64,000 bases of DNA, from NCBI GenBank assembly GCA_902782145.1, contig CACZLZ010000005.1:155463-219462 (forward strand), written 5' to 3'. Made by a program: the position numbers and the translations under genes. Within the stretch, counting starts at the first letter, position 1; each line of letters opens with the position of its first letter. The notes beneath the pieces were generated by a model. The model was given only the letters and a program-made list of their open reading frames with translations, searched no databases and was not told where the DNA came from. This DNA comes from an uncultured Aeromonadales bacterium. Lineage in GTDB: Bacteria > Pseudomonadota > Gammaproteobacteria > Enterobacterales > Succinivibrionaceae. Shown in pieces: positions 10,301 to 18,530 of this stretch.

Positions 10301-10701
10301 GCGTTCATGGGGTAGATGATGAGGGCCTTGATCCCCTTTTCACCCCGGTGGCGGTAGCAGTATTCGAGTATCGGATAGAGAAAACACTCGGTCTTGCCGG
10401 ATCCGGTGCCAGTGGCGATCAAAGTTGATCGGCCGTCCTCGCCGGTGAGTCTGCTGAATGCACTCTGCTGGTGAACGTAAGGCAGGTAGTCCGGATGGAT
10501 GGCCTGAAAGCAGGTGGGCATCTCTCCGGCCACCCTGAAGGGAAGGCGCACGGTAACGTAGGGCTCATGGTAAACCGAGTCCCTGGTTTCCAGCATGTTG
10601 TGCAGTGAGCCGGCGAAGGGAGGATTGGTCATCGGATAATTGGTTTCAATAAAGTCTCCGATGCCCTTTTCAAGTTGCTTGGCAAGTATTGATGGCAGCA
10701 T
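4366..10701 (-). CDS. Giant DEAD/DEAH helicase with DUF1998-type zinc motifs (DruE-like / DrmA-DrmB-like)
   Basis: 2111 residues; GAGGAG Shine-Dalgarno 10 nt before ATG 10701. Motif I IATGTGSGKTECF (~95-105), DEAH-type VDELHTF (~226), GTSATMG (motif III), and a distant helicase C half with EMGIDIGDLS and QFLQRTGRAGRKDG (~1025-1060). Many Cys pairs follow or lie between: CRDCG, CPNC/CDSCG, CPFCG, CAACG, CPNC/CPRCG and CKFCG. The final CSCKEDPQKDGCYHCLYAYR (~1625) is typical of DUF1998. Residues ~1690-1790 (FDSELERRFVEAV, then KPDFVI and VAVFTDGFIYH) resemble a PD-(D/E)XK/Vsr-like nuclease core. DruE of Druantia is a very large DUF1998 helicase. In DISARM, DrmA and DrmB carry the helicase and DUF1998 parts separately. 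Position after the methyltransferase fits a DrmA-DrmB fusion. Predicted to translocate on incoming DNA. Confidence 0.85.
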   Translation of the reverse strand: MLPSILAKQLEKGIGDFIETNYPMTNPPFAGSLHNMLETRDSVYHEPYVTVRLPFRVAGEMPTCFQAIHPDYLPYVHQQSAFSRLTGEDGRSTLIATGTGSGKTECFLYPILEYCYRHRGEKGIKALIIYPMNALATDQAKRIAELIWSSPELRGNVTAGMYVGGHEQEPSRMMSQSNVITDHETMLGCPPDILMTNYKMLDYLLVRPRDAALWKNNNPDTLKYIAVDELHTFDGAQGTDLACLLRRLKSRLWTPGGYLCCIGTSATMGSKDSSRNILQYAEEIFGEPFEGDAIVTEDRLSPDEFFEGSEITDFTMPTAEQIARLSALVEQDDEEAYIREAVAAWTDLDGVDVLSAAGRVTLGSHLMHHSFAQAMITLIKGHYHQVRKIIDELEVNYPALREMGDPEAGINALLALISHARTASPASAGNPGRLRPFLNVQVQLWMRELRRLVARVSRSQVTYAIAHDLNTMQAKQYLPVVNCRDCGATGWTSILNEQMNASIHSLEAFYNLYFRTDDKIVMLFPHAHDSYPAGTVSGRICPNCLQVKFGQDTSAKCDSCGTHMVDIVVPSPLQTTGSANRKLYVCPFCGSKRGLSMLGMRSATEISMVLSQLFSSKFNDDKKTLAFSDNVQDAAHRAGFFNARTWRFGFKTAVQRYVQDGGADRSLNEFTAGFISYWHKRFDDESFVSFFIAPNMTWMSAYEDLVKNRRFGRDPRSRKLMSDIEKRISYEIMLEYGLSSQFGRTLEKSGCSCLSFPSDSIIRTARAVRERATNELGVPGQAAPESYEQMVAGYLKIMAQNGAFADEAFQLFLKENGKTYLLSNDYFSWMPGIQSGRNTPRFIYLPLEQRKRNLNFDTYAERKYTNWIASCLGRKNDQSICADISRIILDELVRDGILLSVQPTAEYSVYALSKNRVGISGKVAFVKCAACGITLAVAEENRQFWKDAPCIRSACEGHLQEQPVLPHPDYYGKLFSTGDIFRINAREHTGLLERDDRESLEDDFKRKKGTTQMWDPNVLSCTPTLEMGIDIGDLSSVILCSMPPAQSQFLQRTGRAGRKDGNALTLAVAAARPHDLYYYADPLDMMEGTVVPPKIFLKASAVLERQFVAYCMDSWVKRGVDEQSIPRNVSVVLGKLESHPADVFPFNFLNYVQNNLSHLLNSFIQLFAQYLDSTAQNELKAFAKGDRLRESPMHMRILDAFKSLKKQKDALSQSIRQIKDMIRELESKPKDSSYEEDIKDLKTEQIALVNVVKEINRKNIFNFLSDEGLLPNYAFPEAGIVLKAVLYRRDDEPDKPQTASKYKKSVYEYSRSASSAISEFAPNNSFYVDGRKLSIDQVDLTSAQSARWRLCPNCSHGQIEETGKDTACCPRCGSPAWADTGQVRNMLKVQMVYSNSDYSKSLISDDSDDRSNVFYCRQLLVDVDEDNDISSAYEMDNDDFAFGYEFVKKATLREINFGENDVVGEKLTVSGIKEVRKGFRICKFCGKIQPEHGKSIHTFYCKTRTTKAVISDPFEESLFLYREFTTEALRILIPATTMDASTVRTESFTAAFMLGMKEYFGNVDHLRATVSEVPVPDTDYRKQYLVIYDSVPGGTGYLKQLMNERGSLIDIFERALQKLELCSCKEDPQKDGCYHCLYAYRQSKSIGSISRSTAIRLLKSILSGRDNLTKIEKLGNIPVNALFDSELERRFVEAVAQMGNENRKIDVSKSLINDKEGYILKINDALWEIEPQVTLGPMQGVAIQCKPDFVIRQIGRSDKLPVAVFTDGFIYHKDKVADDTLKREAIRRSGRYVIWALSWRDVQSVFQSQGDYATPTLTHEKMPAGAKMYMPTVGKAEVLKPGKMSTMELLLRYLEMEDAQTLFATHARAYSLSLLEPTKIADRSAFAEWKETVEKANSQVHFTEDTFVQPGSFFGSWTPRKSDPHFFAHAGVLMATMKADRNASAAVLAILEDRQNIRTDKYEQEWNGFWHFFNVMQFAKNFAAVCATGLESHAYTALPYSRSDTVAEDTVPASCATEGWGMIREMIFDDETLSIANELEGRGLTAPDTAGYELGAEGDSGEVIAEIELAWTDLKIGYMTESQQTERQKAENAGWKIFTSKDEIDSVFGKK

Positions 10702-10759
10702 AAAACCTGATCTCCTCTGCTATCCGTTCCTCACTGGGGGATATGCCCTCACCGGAGGC

Positions 10760-13700
10760 TTAAGATTGCTTTCCATACTTGTCCTCGAAAAACTTCCATG
10801 CTGTCTCATAGTCCTTCTCCCGGTCACAGCGGTCGAAGGGGGCAACATATTCGATGGTGCGCTCTACCGGGCCGCCGGGCATGGTGTCGTCGGTGATGGT
10901 GCGGTAGAACTTCTTGCCGGCGGGGGCGCCTTTGACGGAGTTTTCCCATTCTTTTCGTTCAAAGCCTACACCTGTTAAACTTCGATTATTGGTAAATACA
11001 ATTCGACCATTTGCATCATACCAAGTGTCATCTTCATATGATTGAAGAACTGGAAACTGAATTCTATAAAGAGTCTTCAACTGATCTAATGTCATACCGA
11101 GAGCTTTTGCGGTTAGAACATCGATTTCTACTAAAGCTTGTCTCCTTTGATAGTCGGATCGTAAAGGAGTATTGATGGACCAATCTTTTGATAAAGATGA
11201 AAAAATATTGTTATCTAATCTAGGGTCGATTTTGGACCATGAATCTGTGGAAAACGATTCTTTATACGAATGATTCCACAAACTTGAGTAAGATGATGTT
11301 AAGCATTGCAACAACATTGAGCGGCAAACAAGTTTTGCATCCCATTCAATGTAAGGAAGAGGAAATAGATTGCTATTGTTTACACGTCCAGCACCTGTAA
11401 TTTTAAAGTAAAAATCAAATATTATAGAAGCCCATGTCGCAGAGCATGATTCCAAATACTCTAGGTCAGCAAAACTTACGGAAAATGCTAGATTAATGTT
11501 TGCACACTGGGGCGGCGTAATAGCGTTTACAAATGTCCTTTCGCCACTTTGGTTAAATAACTCTCTAATTGAGATGCGGTAGGAGGAGTTACATTTAGTT
11601 CCCCACTGGGTTATGGGAATTCTTTGCTCATAAGCAGTAATATTGCAAGCAGGGGTGTAAATAGATCGTTGAAGATAGCTAGTTGGTATGAGGGTAAGAT
11701 CTATTACATCATAATCACTTTTTTGCATGCAATTGTGTCGAGGTGTCTTATAAAATGGATTGGCAATTCCGATATGTGGACCTGAAAAAATCATTTCTCT
11801 TTCAGATTCAGGGAAACGCACTTTTCGCTTAATGATTCCGATTTTTTGGGCATTTGTTTCGTCCCACATCTCACTAAGAAATAAATAATCTTTATAATCG
11901 TTAAGAGTTATTCCATGCTCGATGAATCGGCTTAAACATTCAACTAGTTGTTTTGAATGTAAAACAGGCAAACACGCCTTTTGCCATTCTTCGTTATTGT
12001 TAAGTAACTGTGCAAATAGTTGTAACTCATTTTTTTTGATGTGAATAATGCGATCTGGATGACCTGCTACAGACCAGTTGTTTTTATCATCTTTTAGTCC
12101 GTGTAATACAAGTTTATGATTACCCGAATAACAATCTTCAATTGTTGATGGTAAAAATAAATTTGAAATGCTGTCGAATTTAATGCTTTGTTGATTGCGA
12201 TAAATATTTAGGCTAAATCTCACTCTGTGCCCAATTTCTGGAAATAACATTAATTCATTTTGAAATTGAAAGTGTAATTTTAGTCTTTTGTAAATTTCTT
12301 TTCGAAATTCACCTCCGTTAGGATCATTATAAATACCTTCTGGGTGAATAAATGCTGAACAACCGTTTTGGTTGCTAAAGTGCCATGATTGAGGAAGAAA
12401 ACATTTAAACAAGTTGGCTTGCTGTCCTTTTAATTCTTGATAATTCTGGTTTGCGTTAAAAAAAAGTTGTTGTCCAGTTATAGATTCGTATTCCTGAAGG
12501 TATTGCTTTGTTATTTGTGAATTGCGCAGAGCTATCTCCCTGTAGTTGGATATTTGAACGGCGTTCATCTTTTTTATAGCAAATAATGGTTGACAGTCCG
12601 AAAGTATTACCTGTTCATTCCATTGAATTTTGATCCACGGCGGATTTCCGATGACCAGGTCAAATCCCCCACGCTCCTTAAACAGATCTGCAAACTCCAG
12701 CTCCCAGTGCATAAAGTGATTCTGCTCTGCTATTTCCCTGACCAGTGCAAGTCTTGGGAACATGGAGCAGAGTTCATCAACGTTGACAACGTTCTGACCA
12801 GGGAACAGATCTTTGATCTTGCTGATCAACTTGTCCTGCTCCGTCGGGAACAGGCTGAGCTGCTGGAATTCCACCAGATTGTTGCCTTTGCTGGAAAAGG
12901 TGCCAACCAGGATCAGAGCCATGTCGTTCAGGAACTCGCTGCGGCTTGGCAGCAGATCTGCTTTCTCGATGGGCCAGAACCACAGTGCGCACCAGTAGTC
13001 CATGGCAAACTTAAGCCTTGCATATGGTCCGGCGTTCTTCATGTGCTCGGATTTGTACAGTTTGGCGTAGAGCTGATCCTTCTGCCTGATGGTGGTGTGG
13101 GAATCGGCAACGGTGTCGCTGTAGCCAAAAACAGACAGATGATCCCGGGTCTCGGCCTCGAGTGTCTGTCTGAGTCTCACCTGGTTGTCCCAGAGTTCAT
13201 CGATCACATCCGACAGCCCGCGCAGCGTTTCAATGTCGCCGAAGGAGTAAGACTCTGTGAATTTTTTCTTCCATGCGGCCATGGCCTTGAGTTTGTCCGG
13301 CTCCATGGACTTGATGACCTTGTCGGTGTAACTGCACATGCCGGGATCGCCCAGAAGAAAATGATAGATCTGGGCATTGCCCCGGCGCTTTTTGCGCTCA
13401 GTTCCCAAGGGAACCCGATCGGGTGCCTGCTCGTACCAGCGCAGTGCTTTGGATGTGGTGAGCAGATTCATCTCGTGGTAGCACTGCCGGCGGGCCCCAA
13501 TCAAGGAGTTGCCGTTCACCAGCTGGGTGCCGAACCAGGGCACGAAGCCGCCTTCATATATGGTGTTGAGCCAGAGGGACACTTCGGCCAGCTCCACGGC
13601 CACCGGGTTGAGATCGATGCCGTAAACATTGCGGTCGGCTATGTACATCTTGACCTTCTGCAGTTCCTGCAGGCGCTGATCGGCCGGGATCATCATGTGC

Positions 13701-15526
13701 AACTCTTTCTGCTTCCTGTCCAAGTAGACCTCAGCCATCTGGTTGATCGCCTCGTTCAGGAAGGCGGCAGATCCCATGGCGGGCTCACATACGGTGAGCT
13801 TAAGGATCTCGTCTGCGGTCTTGCCTTCCAGCAGCTCCTTCAGGGCATATTTCACCAGGCATCTGGTCAGCACTTCCGGAGTGTAGTAGGAGGCTGACTT
13901 CTCCCTTTCACGGCCTGCAAGGCGGTAGATGAAGGTGCCTTTTTCGTATTTGCGCAGCTGTCCCTTTTTGTAGCGGCCTTCCGGATCGTCCTTCTCATAG
14001 CGCACACGCTCATCTTCGGTGTACTGCTCCAGCTCCTCCTCGGCCACAAAATAGCCCACGTCCAGCTCATTAAAACTGTCACCGGCGCGCTTTACCTCAA
14101 ACAGGGTATGCTCGGCAATGAATCCTCTGTAGGAGAGCAGGGCCTCGTAAACCGCTCCCATCTGGTTGATGCCCAGGTTTGCATAGGATATGCGTCCCCG
14201 GCGGTCATTTCTCCTGCCGGTTTCCCGGGTCAGGCTCATGAGATCGATGATGCGCAGCATGACGCTGTTCCGCAGTTTTGCTCCGGTGATCATCCGGGTG
14301 TACTCCGGATCGAAGATGTGGGCCTTCAGCGGAGGGATCACAAACATGTCATGAAGGCTTTTCTCCCTGGAGAATTGCAGGACTTCCTCTTCTGTTGCCG
14401 GGTAGCCGTTGTAAATCAGATCAAAAAGCTTGGAGATGGACTCGTGCAGATAGTAGCCGCTGCCGACTTCGGTCACGTCATCGCGGATATCATCAGCGAT
14501 GTCCCGGAGGCTCTCCAGGGAATAGCCGCTCAGGTAGGACTGGGCCTTGATGGGGGCGTAGCCCAGCTCCGGGCGTGCTTCAATAAACAGCACAAAGAGC
14601 ATGCGGTACATGTACCGCAGGCACTCCAATGTCAGTTCCCCCGCATCCACCGGATCGGCGTTCAGATCACGTCCTTGGCGGGTGGACATGTCGTAGAGGA
14701 CTTCATTGCCGAGGAGTTCAATGCTCTCACGCAGGGCGTATTTCAGATCCTGGGAAACCCCGGCGGCGTGTTTCTGGGAATTGGCATCCAGTTCGTCCAG
14801 GAGGGCGGTGCCCTCTTCCGGACAGAGGCTGTTTTTATGGAGGAGCACCGCCATGGCCTGCAGGGTGGATTCCTCATGCCGGCTGAAGATCTCCTCCAGT
14901 TCAAACTGCAGGTAGCGCTTTTCGTTCCATTTGTTGCGGTCAATGAGCGCAATCTGGTTCATGCCGATAAGCAGGAGGAAGCGGGGAGGCTCTGTCTGTC
15001 CGAACAGGATCTTGGTGACCAGATCCTCGTTGGGCAGGGCTGTCAGGCTTGCGGGTGCTACCGCACTGATCCCCTCTTCGCCGATCCCGTCTGCGGAAAA
15101 GAAGAACTTGTCCAGGATGGCCGCTTCCTTGTCTTCTGAAGTTGCCAGCAGAACCCACAATGCCGGGGCGCCGTTGGGCTTTTTCAGTTCAAGGTACACG
15201 GGCACCCGGATGGCGTCTCCGATCTCAATCCATTCCGGACTGGCCTCAGGATATCCAAGGGCAGACAGATAGATGTCTGCCAGATCATGGATGTTGGCCA
15301 GGGTCTGGGTGTCGAATTTGGAGCGGAGGAACCGGTCATGGACAGGATAATACTGCCTTGCGGCATTGCGGAGCCGGGCCCATGGGGTGGTTACCTCTTC
15401 ACTTTCCCTGGCTTCAGCCCGCCACCTGGCAATGGTCTCCGCCGCATTCTCCTCAAAGATGGAGGAGAAATAGTGGTTGGTGTAGTACTCGTTCTGGTTT
15501 GTGATACCCGTAAGATCCATGCTCAT
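10760..15526 (-). CDS. drmMI: Eco57I-like N6-adenine DNA methyltransferase, DrmMI-like
   Basis: 1588 residues. The SAM-binding motif I is VCEPAMGSAAFLNEAI (~582-597) and the catalytic motif IV is NPPW (~962), so it is an N6-adenine methylase of the PglX/Eco57I class. An N-terminal half of ~550 residues precedes the catalytic core. The ATG overlaps the stop of the SNF2 gene by four bases (ATGA), so the two are translationally coupled. Base composition changes abruptly. From about 12620 to 10965 (residues ~969-1520), directly after NPPW, the DNA is strongly AT-rich and uses A/T-ending codons. The two flanks are GC-rich. This segment is where Eco57I-type enzymes carry target recognition, so a swapped specificity cassette is likely. 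Expected role: methylate host DNA to distinguish self from phage. Confidence 0.88.
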   Translation of the reverse strand: MSMDLTGITNQNEYYTNHYFSSIFEENAAETIARWRAEARESEEVTTPWARLRNAARQYYPVHDRFLRSKFDTQTLANIHDLADIYLSALGYPEASPEWIEIGDAIRVPVYLELKKPNGAPALWVLLATSEDKEAAILDKFFFSADGIGEEGISAVAPASLTALPNEDLVTKILFGQTEPPRFLLLIGMNQIALIDRNKWNEKRYLQFELEEIFSRHEESTLQAMAVLLHKNSLCPEEGTALLDELDANSQKHAAGVSQDLKYALRESIELLGNEVLYDMSTRQGRDLNADPVDAGELTLECLRYMYRMLFVLFIEARPELGYAPIKAQSYLSGYSLESLRDIADDIRDDVTEVGSGYYLHESISKLFDLIYNGYPATEEEVLQFSREKSLHDMFVIPPLKAHIFDPEYTRMITGAKLRNSVMLRIIDLMSLTRETGRRNDRRGRISYANLGINQMGAVYEALLSYRGFIAEHTLFEVKRAGDSFNELDVGYFVAEEELEQYTEDERVRYEKDDPEGRYKKGQLRKYEKGTFIYRLAGREREKSASYYTPEVLTRCLVKYALKELLEGKTADEILKLTVCEPAMGSAAFLNEAINQMAEVYLDRKQKELHMMIPADQRLQELQKVKMYIADRNVYGIDLNPVAVELAEVSLWLNTIYEGGFVPWFGTQLVNGNSLIGARRQCYHEMNLLTTSKALRWYEQAPDRVPLGTERKKRRGNAQIYHFLLGDPGMCSYTDKVIKSMEPDKLKAMAAWKKKFTESYSFGDIETLRGLSDVIDELWDNQVRLRQTLEAETRDHLSVFGYSDTVADSHTTIRQKDQLYAKLYKSEHMKNAGPYARLKFAMDYWCALWFWPIEKADLLPSRSEFLNDMALILVGTFSSKGNNLVEFQQLSLFPTEQDKLISKIKDLFPGQNVVNVDELCSMFPRLALVREIAEQNHFMHWELEFADLFKERGGFDLVIGNPPWIKIQWNEQVILSDCQPLFAIKKMNAVQISNYREIALRNSQITKQYLQEYESITGQQLFFNANQNYQELKGQQANLFKCFLPQSWHFSNQNGCSAFIHPEGIYNDPNGGEFRKEIYKRLKLHFQFQNELMLFPEIGHRVRFSLNIYRNQQSIKFDSISNLFLPSTIEDCYSGNHKLVLHGLKDDKNNWSVAGHPDRIIHIKKNELQLFAQLLNNNEEWQKACLPVLHSKQLVECLSRFIEHGITLNDYKDYLFLSEMWDETNAQKIGIIKRKVRFPESEREMIFSGPHIGIANPFYKTPRHNCMQKSDYDVIDLTLIPTSYLQRSIYTPACNITAYEQRIPITQWGTKCNSSYRISIRELFNQSGERTFVNAITPPQCANINLAFSVSFADLEYLESCSATWASIIFDFYFKITGAGRVNNSNLFPLPYIEWDAKLVCRSMLLQCLTSSYSSLWNHSYKESFSTDSWSKIDPRLDNNIFSSLSKDWSINTPLRSDYQRRQALVEIDVLTAKALGMTLDQLKTLYRIQFPVLQSYEDDTWYDANGRIVFTNNRSLTGVGFERKEWENSVKGAPAGKKFYRTITDDTMPGGPVERTIEYVAPFDRCDREKDYETAWKFFEDKYGKQS
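10965..12620 (-). other. AT-rich target-recognition cassette inside the methyltransferase gene
   Basis: Codon composition inside the methyltransferase gene turns sharply AT-rich here (for example many AAT, TTT and ATT codons) and returns to GC-rich at both ends without breaking the frame. The edges are placed by eye to within about 30 bp. It encodes the part between motif IV and the last ~68 residues. Inference: replacement of the DNA-specificity domain by recombination with an AT-rich donor. Confidence 0.7.
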
Positions 15527-18348
15527 TTCGCTGTCCCCTTCAGAACTGTCACGATCCGGATGTAAGGATTGTTCTGTATGCTCAGAGAGTCGGTTACCCA
15601 GTCGGTGAATTTTTCAAACAGCTCATCGACCATCCGCTCCTGCTCGTTTCGCTTTCTTTCGTTGTCAAAGCAGATGGAGAGCTGATAGTCCTTATGCTTT
15701 TCCTCCAGCGCGGTGAGCTTGTTCAGTTCGTCATCCAGCAAGGGGGTAATGCGGGCGGAATACTGGTCAAAGAACATCTGCATATGTTCCCGGGCGTGCT
15801 CCACCACGTCCGGCAGCAGCTCTGCGGCCTCACTGATGCTTTCCGCTGCCAGGGAATTGGTGTTGGGGATCTCGGTGCTGCGGAAGTTGGTGCGTTTCAG
15901 AACCTCGCTCATGGACAGATACGTTTTGTATGCGCCGTACTCATAAAAGAGTCCGAACCATTCATCCACCAGGGGGGTGGACCGTTTGTTGGGAATGCTT
16001 CCGGTGACCACGAAAATTGTTTCCGAGGGCTTCAGCGGTCCGGGCAGCCCCACAATCGGTGCCTCGCCTCTGCCATACAGCAGACCGCACTTGTCATTGA
16101 CCCAGGTAAAGAGCGGATGCAGTTTCCAGAGGTACTGAATTTTGGGCCATGCTGTTTCCGCCATGTTGTTCTGCATGCTGCGCTTCATCTCCGACATGCA
16201 GAAGTCTTTGTCATCTGAAAGCCGCATATAGTCTCCCTGGGGCATGGCTTCTTCCGGCAGCAGGGCGGCCAGGCGTTTTCTCATGTCTGGGGTGATGGTA
16301 ATTTCCAGTCCCGACTTTGACTGCAGCCGCTCCACAGGCTGTCTTTCAGTCCGGTTAAGAAAGGCAAACGCCTGCTGCAGGTAATCGATATCCGCGAACA
16401 GTGTCTCATCTGACTGCTCCTGCACGGGCGGCTGATCTTCCTCAGAGGCAGCCAGCAGCAGATCAAGAGGGCTAAGTCCTTCCTCACTGCTATCCAGACT
16501 GCTCTCAAAGGCGCCGGCATCAGATCCGCCTTCGATGACTTCCGAAACCACGAGTTCCTCTTCCTCAATGGAATACTTGCCAAGGAGAAGGGCGGGATCA
16601 CCGATGTTCTTCAGTGCCTGCTCCTCTTTGGTGATAAGGATATTGATAATGCGCATGTCACCCTTGATCCGGGGAGTCTGGCTTTCGATCAGCATATAAC
16701 GGATGTCTGGTCGGTGTTTCTGGCCGTAACGGTCGATACGGCCGTTGCGCTGCTGGAAAACCATCAGCGACCAGGGGATGTCAAAGTGGATAAGCCTGTG
16801 GCTCAGATAATGGAGGTTCAGGCCCTCTGAAGCCACATCGGAAGCCACCAGGATCCGGATCGGTGCTTCTTCGCGCCCGAAATTTTCAACGATGATCTGC
16901 TGCTCTGCGTCGCTCATGCCGCCGCTGATCTCCTGAACCGCTCCGTCTTCCAGATCCAGATCCTTCCGGAGCAGTGCTGCCAGGTATTTCATCGTCTCGA
17001 TGCGCTCGGTGAAGATGACAACCCTGTCATCGGTCTGCTGGGTCCAGCCGTATTCCGGACTCCTGAGAAGTGCCAAAAGCTTCTGATATCTGGAGAAATC
17101 CTCAGGCTCGATCTGCGTCAGCGCCCGGCGGAGTTCCTCCAGTGCCTGAATGTCACCGAACTCTTTATCCGCATATTTTTTTCTCAGTTTGCTCAGCCGC
17201 ACATCAATGCTTTTGATGCAGGCGGCAGGGCTGGAAAACAAAGCCTTTTCCAGGCCGGTCTTAAACAGCTGGCCATGCGTAACTGTCCTGTTCGCATCCA
17301 TCTGCAGGTTCATCTGGGCAAAATATTCGAAGGCAAGCTCCTCTTTGGCTGAGGCCTGGCATTGTTCCAGTTCAATTGTGCGCTCGAGGAATGAACCGCT
17401 GATTTGATCTTTCACGTCCTTTTTGAACCGGCGGATGCACAGACCTTTGATATCGTCTTTGGTGTAATCGTCGGGATTGGCTATGGCTGTCGGATCAAGC
17501 ATATTCATCAGGGAGGCAAAGCTCCTTGGACGGCCGTCATGAGGTGTTGCCGACAGCATGATCATGGTGTCAGAGCGATCTGCCAGCAGTTTTGCCAGCC
17601 TTGAACGCTGTGCCTGGCCTCCTCCGCGCTCGGCAACATTCTGGGCTTCATCGATGACAATGATGTCCCAGTAGGCGTTTTCCAGGTGGGTGCGGTACTC
17701 CACGTCCCGCTTCAGGGTGTCAATGGATACGATGGTCTTGTCGTAGTAGAAGAACGGATTGTAGTTGGATGGCAGTTTCGCACGGATGCTGTGGATCTTT
17801 TGGGAATCCAGCCGGATGAGGGGGATGGTGAAGCGGTTCCACATTTCCTTCTGAAACTGTGTCATCATGCTTTTTATGGTGACAACGAGTATCCGCTTGC
17901 CCTTACCCCGGGCAATAAGCTCGCTCATCAGGATCCCCGCCTCAAGGGTCTTGCCAAGGCCCACTGTGTCAGCTATCAGGATCCGCTGACGCGGTCTGCG
18001 GAGGGAGATCTGGGCGGGCTCAAGCTGATAGGGCATGGGATCCATCGCCCCCTTGTACCCGATGTGCAGATCTGTGTCGGTCGGGATCTGCTGCCGCCAC
18101 TGGCTTTCCAGGTACAGCTGTGTTCGCCTGAAATGTGATGAAGTGTCTGCTATCAGCTGGACCTCTGCCGGGTTTACAACTTTGATTGCCTCAAGATCGG
18201 TGAGGAAGATCACCTCCTTATCCTTCACCAGAGGTGAAATCCCGATGCAGTGCAGGGCAAGATTGCCAAGATTATTCTTTTCAATCTTTTTTACCATCCA
18301 CTCTTCATCGCGGATGATGGTCCTCATGCCGGGTGCGTAATCAATCAT
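15523..18348 (-). CDS. drmD: SNF2/RapA-type helicase, DrmD-like (first gene of defence operon)
   Basis: 941 residues from ATG 18348, which has AGGG nine bases upstream. The longer frame to 18396 lacks a ribosome binding site. Motifs: IADTVGLGKTLEAGILMSEL (~125-143), VIDEAQNVAERGG (~230), MLSATPHDGRP (~255), and helicase C with ASDVASEGLNLHYLSHRLIH, FDIPWSLMVFQQRNGRIDR and YGQKHRP. This is the SNF2/RapA layout found in DrmD, the SNF2 protein that opens class 1 DISARM operons. The central portion (~630-690) is acidic (EEEELVVSEV, SSLDSSEEGLS), and the C terminus is helical and rich in Glu/Lys. The stop overlaps the methyltransferase start. Predicted cytoplasmic DNA translocase acting with the methylase and the giant helicase. 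DrmD assignment rests on order and domain type, not on a search. Confidence 0.83.
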   Translation of the reverse strand: MIDYAPGMRTIIRDEEWMVKKIEKNNLGNLALHCIGISPLVKDKEVIFLTDLEAIKVVNPAEVQLIADTSSHFRRTQLYLESQWRQQIPTDTDLHIGYKGAMDPMPYQLEPAQISLRRPRQRILIADTVGLGKTLEAGILMSELIARGKGKRILVVTIKSMMTQFQKEMWNRFTIPLIRLDSQKIHSIRAKLPSNYNPFFYYDKTIVSIDTLKRDVEYRTHLENAYWDIIVIDEAQNVAERGGGQAQRSRLAKLLADRSDTMIMLSATPHDGRPRSFASLMNMLDPTAIANPDDYTKDDIKGLCIRRFKKDVKDQISGSFLERTIELEQCQASAKEELAFEYFAQMNLQMDANRTVTHGQLFKTGLEKALFSSPAACIKSIDVRLSKLRKKYADKEFGDIQALEELRRALTQIEPEDFSRYQKLLALLRSPEYGWTQQTDDRVVIFTERIETMKYLAALLRKDLDLEDGAVQEISGGMSDAEQQIIVENFGREEAPIRILVASDVASEGLNLHYLSHRLIHFDIPWSLMVFQQRNGRIDRYGQKHRPDIRYMLIESQTPRIKGDMRIINILITKEEQALKNIGDPALLLGKYSIEEEELVVSEVIEGGSDAGAFESSLDSSEEGLSPLDLLLAASEEDQPPVQEQSDETLFADIDYLQQAFAFLNRTERQPVERLQSKSGLEITITPDMRKRLAALLPEEAMPQGDYMRLSDDKDFCMSEMKRSMQNNMAETAWPKIQYLWKLHPLFTWVNDKCGLLYGRGEAPIVGLPGPLKPSETIFVVTGSIPNKRSTPLVDEWFGLFYEYGAYKTYLSMSEVLKRTNFRSTEIPNTNSLAAESISEAAELLPDVVEHAREHMQMFFDQYSARITPLLDDELNKLTALEEKHKDYQLSICFDNERKRNEQERMVDELFEKFTDWVTDSLSIQNNPYIRIVTVLKGTAK

Positions 18349-18445
18349 TGTAGTTACCCTTTTTTTGGCTTGCATCAGGAGGAGAGATAGCAGCACTCTG
18401 CTCCGGACGGTTTATTTGGTTCTTGCTTGTAGAGTTGTAACTGTT

Positions 18446-18479
18446 GAATGTATGCTAATTTATGTCGTTAATAGCATTC
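18446..18479. promoter_or_regulatory. imperfect inverted repeat in the leader of the defence operon
   Basis: GAATG-TA-TGCTA pairs with TAGCA-TTC across a 15-base spacer, within the expected 5' untranslated region of the operon. Could be an operator or an RNA hairpin. Only the symmetry is seen. Confidence 0.4.
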
Positions 18480-18501
18480 ATATAATTTGGAAATTGGATA
18501 A

Positions 18502-18530
18502 AGAATAGACAATCTGATCAGATTTGTCAA
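18502..18530 (-). promoter_or_regulatory. sigma-70 type promoter of the defence operon with palindromic spacer
   Basis: On the minus strand TTGACA (18525-18530) is followed after exactly 17 bases by TATTCT (18502-18507). The spacer contains the perfect 14-bp palindrome AATCTGATCAGATT at 18511-18524. Transcription would start near 18495, about 150 bases before the SNF2 start codon. A palindrome between -35 and -10 is a common repressor site, so the operon may be repressed by a dimeric regulator not encoded next to it. Confidence 0.65.

Noticed and set aside
12590..13897. 435-codon plus-strand frame
   Set aside because: Opposite-strand shadow of the methyltransferase core with motifs I and IV.
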